From NCBI GenBank assembly GCA_016202795.1, contig JACQNY010000044.1:1-15609 (forward strand): 15,609 bases of DNA, read 5' to 3'. The DNA is from Candidatus Aenigmatarchaeota archaeon. Lineage in GTDB: Archaea; Aenigmatarchaeota; Aenigmatarchaeia; JACPZZ01. Position numbers and translations under genes: made by a program. Positions within the stretch are counted from its first letter, which is position 1; each line of letters starts with the position of its first letter. The notes below the pieces were generated by a model, which was not told the DNA's origin, did not search any database, and was given only the letters and a program-made list of their open reading frames with translations. This document shows, one piece after another, positions 12,159-15,609 of this stretch.

Positions 12159-13262
12159 ATGCCACCAAAGGATTTGGATGGTCCGGGTCTTATCGAGGAA
12201 ACAGTTAAAGACGCTCGCCTTGTCGATTCAGGATTACTTGTTCTTCGTCGCTATATTTACAATACCCCATCTTTTGAACCCGATAGAAGAAGATTTCTCA
12301 AATATGCAGCCGGACTGGCAGGATTGTCTATCGGATTGAGCGGGTGTGCGCAGGACAATGATAGATATACTCGGCACATAGAAGAAAGAGACTGGAGGTC
12401 TTTCCTGCTCAAACAGGATTTGATAAACGGTCCACCGGTGCATATTTCCGTGGTTACTGGCGTTCCGAACGATTTCGAAGGGCATCTATCGCATAAGGAC
12501 AGTAACGGATTTGGAGCGATTGATTATAGGGTGCCCAGCAATACCCCAATTACGCCAACTGCATCAGGTCGGATAGCAATAGCCGCGCACACAAGAATTG
12601 GTGGTATAGAGCAATATATCACGCATTCCTCCGCAGGTCGCCTTTACCGTAGCGGCTATGTCCATTTGTCATCAACCATTAAAGTACGGCCGGGGGAAGA
12701 GGTTGATTTGAGCAGCATCATTTCATTTTCAGGATACACAGGATATGGACCCGGAGGTATGATGCCAGAGCATCTCCATTTTATGATCTATGAAAGACGA
12801 CATGATGGAACTTACGTTGAAAGAAATGGAAAACAACTCAAATGGCATATTCATGTCAGACCTGGACTCGATCCTTTTATCCTCGGAGTTAGTGGACGTA
12901 GACCAATCTATTGGGACACCCGTACCATAATTTATGATTTACCTGACAGGAAGAGAGTATTAGACTTAAGAATTGATGAGTTGGAAAGTAGAATAAACAA
13001 TTCCGAATTAGATAATCAAGCCAAAAGCGAGATATTAAGGAGAAGACACACTCCTTTAGAATTAAGAGGCTACTTAGTGAGTGAAGTATTGACTAAAGCT
13101 AAAGATGGAAAATATAAATGCCTTCCTGGCTCAGATATGTACTCCCTAATGCTGGATTTCTTGCACTTAACTTCGAAAAATCCTTTTATTGCGATGTTAC
13201 CCTTCCCTCATCCAATGCTTTTGGATTTTTATAAGAAGGGAAATCCAAACGTTCAACTTTAG
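12159..13262 (+). CDS. Tat-exported LytM/M23-fold lipoprotein, copy 3, 367 residues
   Basis: This is the third paralogue, with a Tat motif D-R-R-R-F-L-K-Y (42-49) and a hydrophobic stretch AAGLAGLSIGLSGC ending in a lipobox (LSGC, Cys63). It is thus probably a Tat-exported lipoprotein anchored at the membrane. Its LytM segment is GFGAIDYRVPSNTPITPT, where Phe118 stands at the zinc-His position and Asp122 remains. His169 (YVHL) and HLH (205-207) are kept. The C-terminal helical domain matches the other copies but the middle diverges most. AGGAGG (12149-12154) lies four bases before the start and overlaps the previous stop. The differences in anchoring suggest the three copies work at different envelope positions. 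Confidence 0.82.
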   Translation: MPPKDLDGPGLIEETVKDARLVDSGLLVLRRYIYNTPSFEPDRRRFLKYAAGLAGLSIGLSGCAQDNDRYTRHIEERDWRSFLLKQDLINGPPVHISVVTGVPNDFEGHLSHKDSNGFGAIDYRVPSNTPITPTASGRIAIAAHTRIGGIEQYITHSSAGRLYRSGYVHLSSTIKVRPGEEVDLSSIISFSGYTGYGPGGMMPEHLHFMIYERRHDGTYVERNGKQLKWHIHVRPGLDPFILGVSGRRPIYWDTRTIIYDLPDRKRVLDLRIDELESRINNSELDNQAKSEILRRRHTPLELRGYLVSEVLTKAKDGKYKCLPGSDMYSLMLDFLHLTSKNPFIAMLPFPHPMLLDFYKKGNPNVQL

Positions 13263-13377
13263 ACACTCCTTTCCCGTTGCGGCGAAATCCTAAACCTTTC
13301 CTTGAAAGCCTTTAAATAGAAATCCCTCTCAGAAAAACATTCCACACACACAAGGTGTTTCTAGACTCCAATGAGGA

Positions 13378-13394
13378 GAGATCTTTTTGATCTC
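13378..13394. repeat. 6-bp inverted repeat in leader of the small-protein gene
   Basis: GAGATC (13378-13383) and GATCTC (13389-13394) flank five T bases. It lies about 40 bases before the start of the 58-residue gene. It is short and may be a weak hairpin or a binding site. Confidence 0.35.
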
Positions 13395-13434
13395 CTAGGG
13401 ACACCCACGTACACCCAAGGAAAGGAGAATGGAA

Positions 13435-13611
13435 ATGAGCGAGAAACCCAAGGCAGTCTTCACTGTAGTTGAAGCATCGAACGGAACGAACAGATGGGTG
13501 CGAATCGGAACTGCATTTATCTGCAGAGACCAGAGCTTGAACGTGGTGTTGGATGCGCTTCCTGTCAACGGAAGAATCCACATCAGGGAACAAGACGAAA
13601 AAAAGAAGTAA
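13435..13611 (+). CDS. Small conserved bacterial protein, 58 residues
   Basis: The protein reads MSEKPKAVFTVVEASNGTNR, then WVRIGTAFICRDQSLNVVLD and ALPVNGRIHIREQDEKKK. This W-x-R/K-I-G-x-A-F-x-x-x-D-x-S-L-x-x-x-L-D-A-L-P-V-N-G-x-(I/L)-x-(I/V)-R-E pattern recurs in small proteins of bacterial accessory regions; the function is unknown. The start is taken at 13435 because AAAGGAG (13421-13427) lies seven bases upstream; the ATG at 13429 is only one base from it. There is no signal peptide. A hairpin follows its stop, before the coiled-coil gene. The family memory is moderate; function is not assigned. Confidence 0.7.
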   Translation: MSEKPKAVFTVVEASNGTNRWVRIGTAFICRDQSLNVVLDALPVNGRIHIREQDEKKK

Positions 13612-13618
13612 GCAACAT

Positions 13619-13635
13619 GGGGAGCTTTGCTCCCC
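13619..13635 (+). terminator. Terminator-like or attenuator hairpin
   Basis: GGGGAGC (13619-13625) and GCTCCCC (13629-13635) form a perfect 7-bp stem with a TTT loop. It begins eight bases after a stop codon and is followed by TCTATTTC, a modest T-rich tract. It may end the short gene or limit readthrough into the coiled-coil gene, whose start at 13646 lies 10 bases further. Confidence 0.5.
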
Positions 13636-13645
13636 TCTATTTCAA

Positions 13646-14020
13646 ATGGACTACAAACATAATTCCAAAGACATCTTGAAAGATATCCTCGATAAGAATC
13701 ATAAGAATATCCTCTCAAACATTGACTCCTTGAACTTTAGGATTGCCGAGAGAATCAAATTAAAGGAACAAACCCAAAAAGAATTAGAAAGACAAAAAGG
13801 CAATCTGGAAGATTTACTTCTCCAGTATTCTTATCCTCCTGACATTCATGCTCCTGTTGTAGCATCCCTCCGAACAAAACTCGTCCAACTGAATCAAGAA
13901 ATCGCGATGCAGGAGATTGAAGCTTTTCGGGATATCTCGGAACTTGAGAAAGAGCTTAGAGAGGAGAAAAAGCAATTGAGGGAAGGAGAGGGCTTGAGGA
14001 AAAATGTTTCAAGGGGATAA
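13646..14020 (+). CDS. Coiled-coil protein, 124 residues
   Basis: Nearly the whole protein is predicted helical and charged (Lys/Glu-rich). Heptad-like segments run through SLNFRIAERIKLKEQTQKEL, then QLNQEIAMQEIEAFRDISEL and the final Lys/Glu-rich helix, with a short break near residues 66-76 (QYSYPPDIHAP). No known domain is seen. The start at 13646 is preferred because the reading frame upstream of it runs through the preceding hairpin and gene in another frame. No clear ribosome site is present. Its end overlaps the ATPase start by 17 bases, so the pair is probably co-translated and may form a complex. It could be a small partner or adaptor of the ATPase. Confidence 0.65.
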   Translation: MDYKHNSKDILKDILDKNHKNILSNIDSLNFRIAERIKLKEQTQKELERQKGNLEDLLLQYSYPPDIHAPVVASLRTKLVQLNQEIAMQEIEAFRDISELEKELREEKKQLREGEGLRKNVSRG

Positions 14021-15467
14021 AGAGCTATTGGAAATTGTCAGGAAGCTGGAACCAATTCTTGGCTCTGATGTCCGAGAACTCTGGTACAGCTACTTAAATG
14101 CTGTTCTACCGTCGCTAAAAGACAGGAGAGCCAGGGACATTCTGCTTCTCGGCGAACTTGTACTTGGATTGTATGACGAGCCTGTATTGCTGCGGCCGCC
14201 AGAGCAGGAATTTCACGAGGGTAAAATCGAGCTTGGCAAAATCTTATACGGCCATGAAGAGACAGGCAATTTTACCCTCGACAAAGAAGCTCTCGTAAGG
14301 CATGTCGGGATCTTCGGGACTACAGGCAGCGGGAAAACAAATCTACTTTACTTGCTAATTGAGCAGCTTCAAAGAAATGGGATTCCATTCCAGTTTTTCG
14401 ACGTGAAACAGAACTTTAGGCATCTTCTTGAGAAGACTGAATTTGAGGAGAAAATCAAAGTTTCAATCCTCGGAACAGACATCGGGAATTTCAAAGACAA
14501 CCACTTAGCGTTTCCAGAGCATCCCATTCTTCCCAGAAAACTCTGGGCTTTGATGTGGGCCAACTTTGTCATCAAGCTTCTTGAGAGGTCATATCTTCTA
14601 GGCCATGGTGTCAACCATGTTCTCAGAACAGGAATTTCAAAAGCCTATGAAGGATTCGGAATTTTCAATGGTGTGAGGAAATTCCCTACATGGCACGATG
14701 TGGAAATAGCGACGAGAGGAGTCTTTGTCAGGAGGGGAAGAAAGCTTTTGTGGATGGACACCAAGGATAGATTAGTAGGGGAGGGTGGTTCCCTTGTGTT
14801 CGAGGGAGGATTGGGAAACATCTCCAATACAAGAGAGAGATTCCCGATAGAGACATTCCTGAAAGAGAACCATATTCTTGAGTTGGATTATCTTGTCGAG
14901 GAAGATAGAACATTTCAAGTGGATATGTTGCTCTTGAGGATCTACATCGATGCTCTGATAAATAATCGGCGTGGAAAATTGAGAAATATCGTCGGATTTC
15001 CAGAGGCTCACAACATTTTAAGAAAAGAATCTGAGAACTTGAATACATTTCCGGAGTTGATGTTCAAACAGCTGAGGGAGATGGGTACAGGCTTAGTCTA
15101 TGAGACGCAGAATGCTTCTGAGTTGCCGATGAGCGTATTGCAGAACACGAACACTGTAATTTCCTTTCGGCAGAATGTACACAGAGAGATCTCAACTATG
15201 CAGGGGACTTTGCTTCTTGATTTTGAGGATTCTGATTTCCTCGGCAGATTGAAGGTTGGAGAAGGTATCGTAAAGACAAGCGATTCAGAAAATGCCTTCC
15301 ACGTGAGATTCCCGTTGCTCAGGATAGAAAAGAAAATAGACGACAAATTCCTGGAAGATAAATTCCAAACTTTCGTTCCCAACCCACCCCTGGGGAAAGG
15401 TTTCGAGTATTTAAAGTTTCAGCGCCGTCGAGGTTACAAGCCATGGATAATGACACGAAAAAGATAA
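14004..15467 (+). CDS. HerA/FtsK-type (DUF87-like) P-loop ATPase, 487 residues
   Basis: The protein has a Walker A motif, GTTGSGKT (105-112), at the end of a beta-strand segment (VGIFGTTGSGKTNLLYLL) that is typical of HerA, VirB4/TraG and FtsK-like hexameric translocases. Further HerA-like features are a later strand-helix NIVGFPEAHNIL (328-339), where Glu334 would be the catalytic glutamate, and ETQNASELPMSVLQNTNTVI (367-386), the usual sensor region. The Walker B aspartate position is Pro333 rather than Asp, which is unusual. The N-terminal 95 residues are family-variable. The start is supported by GAGG (13996-13999), four bases before the ATG. It overlaps the coiled-coil gene by 17 bases and the next 40-residue gene by 25. 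It could move DNA in a defence or conjugation machine. Confidence 0.82.
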   Translation: MFQGDKELLEIVRKLEPILGSDVRELWYSYLNAVLPSLKDRRARDILLLGELVLGLYDEPVLLRPPEQEFHEGKIELGKILYGHEETGNFTLDKEALVRHVGIFGTTGSGKTNLLYLLIEQLQRNGIPFQFFDVKQNFRHLLEKTEFEEKIKVSILGTDIGNFKDNHLAFPEHPILPRKLWALMWANFVIKLLERSYLLGHGVNHVLRTGISKAYEGFGIFNGVRKFPTWHDVEIATRGVFVRRGRKLLWMDTKDRLVGEGGSLVFEGGLGNISNTRERFPIETFLKENHILELDYLVEEDRTFQVDMLLLRIYIDALINNRRGKLRNIVGFPEAHNILRKESENLNTFPELMFKQLREMGTGLVYETQNASELPMSVLQNTNTVISFRQNVHREISTMQGTLLLDFEDSDFLGRLKVGEGIVKTSDSENAFHVRFPLLRIEKKIDDKFLEDKFQTFVPNPPLGKGFEYLKFQRRRGYKPWIMTRKR

Positions 15468-15565
15468 GAGAAGAATTGGCAAGGGGAAGGAATCCCGTTG
15501 ATATCCTGATTGACTTGATCAAGGAACACGACAGAAAGATAGAGGAGAAAAAGAAAAGAGAATGA
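15443..15565 (+). CDS. Small helical protein, 40 residues
   Basis: The frame starts inside the ATPase gene (25-base overlap) and gives a 40-residue, highly charged chain beginning MDNDTKKIREELARGRNPVD and ending in a Lys/Glu-rich helix. The middle (NPVDILIDLIKEHD) is amphipathic and the whole may be one helix-turn-helix-like bundle or a short coiled coil. The stop overlaps the following ATG by an ATGA junction (15562-15565), which makes this four-gene chain one translationally coupled operon. No family is recognised. It is shorter than most gene finders accept, so it could have been overlooked. Confidence 0.5.
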   Translation: MDNDTKKIREELARGRNPVDILIDLIKEHDRKIEEKKKRE

Positions 15566-15609
15566 GAACCATCAATCATTTCGGAGTGAAGAGAAGAACG
15601 ACGGTTTAC
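15562..15609 (+). CDS. Start of a further gene, cut by the window end
   Basis: An ATG at 15562 overlaps the previous stop (ATGA) and stays open for 16 codons to the window edge, reading MRTINHFGVKRRTTVY. Its product cannot be assigned from 16 residues. It continues the ATPase operon, so it is probably a component of the same machine. Confidence 0.5.
   Translation, partial: MRTINHFGVKRRTTVY

Noticed and set aside
9575..13320. The whole window being archaeal
   Set aside because: Fused GMP synthase, consensus bacterial promoters, strong AGGAGG sites and an intrinsic terminator favour Bacteria; the TATA-like boxes alone are weak evidence.
13553..13645. Upstream ATG extending the coiled-coil gene by 31 residues
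   Set aside because: The extra part is read through the preceding small gene and the hairpin in another frame and looks like non-coding translation.
1..15609. CRISPR array, tRNA, rRNA or insertion-sequence ends
   Set aside because: No spaced direct repeats, cloverleaf-compatible regions, rRNA signature or transposase gene were seen on either strand.

Overview
The window looks like an accessory stretch of a bacterial chromosome or mobile element from an uncultured lineage. The bacterial signs are strong Shine-Dalgarno sites (AGGAGG-type) before many genes, TTGACA-N17-TATACT-type promoters, an intrinsic terminator hairpin near the left end, and small proteins of bacterial families. No rRNA, tRNA, transposase, integrase or CRISPR array is visible, so the species cannot be named. 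Two AT-rich boxes spaced like archaeal promoters precede genes without ribosome sites, but the remaining evidence points to Bacteria.

Left part (1-4026): the probable tail of a gene and its terminator, about 500 bases without a convincing gene, then a plus-strand run: an unknown 148-residue protein, an ImmA/IrrE-type metallopeptidase (ATGA overlap), a complete GMP synthase of the long dimerisation-domain type, and an 81-residue unknown protein overlapping the synthase stop codon.

Centre (4035-7218): an XRE repressor and a second ImmA/IrrE peptidase (minus strand, ATGA overlap) diverge from a tightly packed four-gene operon coding for a bacterial ubiquitin-like conjugation pathway: a ubiquitin-like protein ending in Gly, an E2-fold protein, a JAMM-type deubiquitinase and an E1/ThiF-type adenylyltransferase. 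The repressor-peptidase pair probably controls the operon. Gene order resembles that of Bil antiphage systems (modifier, E2, peptidase, E1), but the E2 has no cysteine at the usual place, so this is a variant and its function is inferred.

Next (7305-9542): on the minus strand, a lysine-rich AT-hook chromatin-like protein with its own promoter and an unknown helical 311-residue protein. On the plus strand, a 55-residue basic protein that appears to start at AUC, then a promoter whose 17-bp spacer is filled by a palindrome, driving a secreted charged helical protein.

Right part (9608-15609): a small membrane protein with an acidic Gly/Asp tail, then three tandem paralogues of Tat-exported LytM/M23-fold proteins that seem to lack one zinc ligand (the third a lipoprotein). 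After them come a 58-residue small protein, a coiled-coil protein, a HerA/FtsK-type ATPase, a 40-residue protein and the start of another gene, the last four overlapping as one operon. This looks like a DNA-translocation or cell-envelope module, but no single known system is matched.
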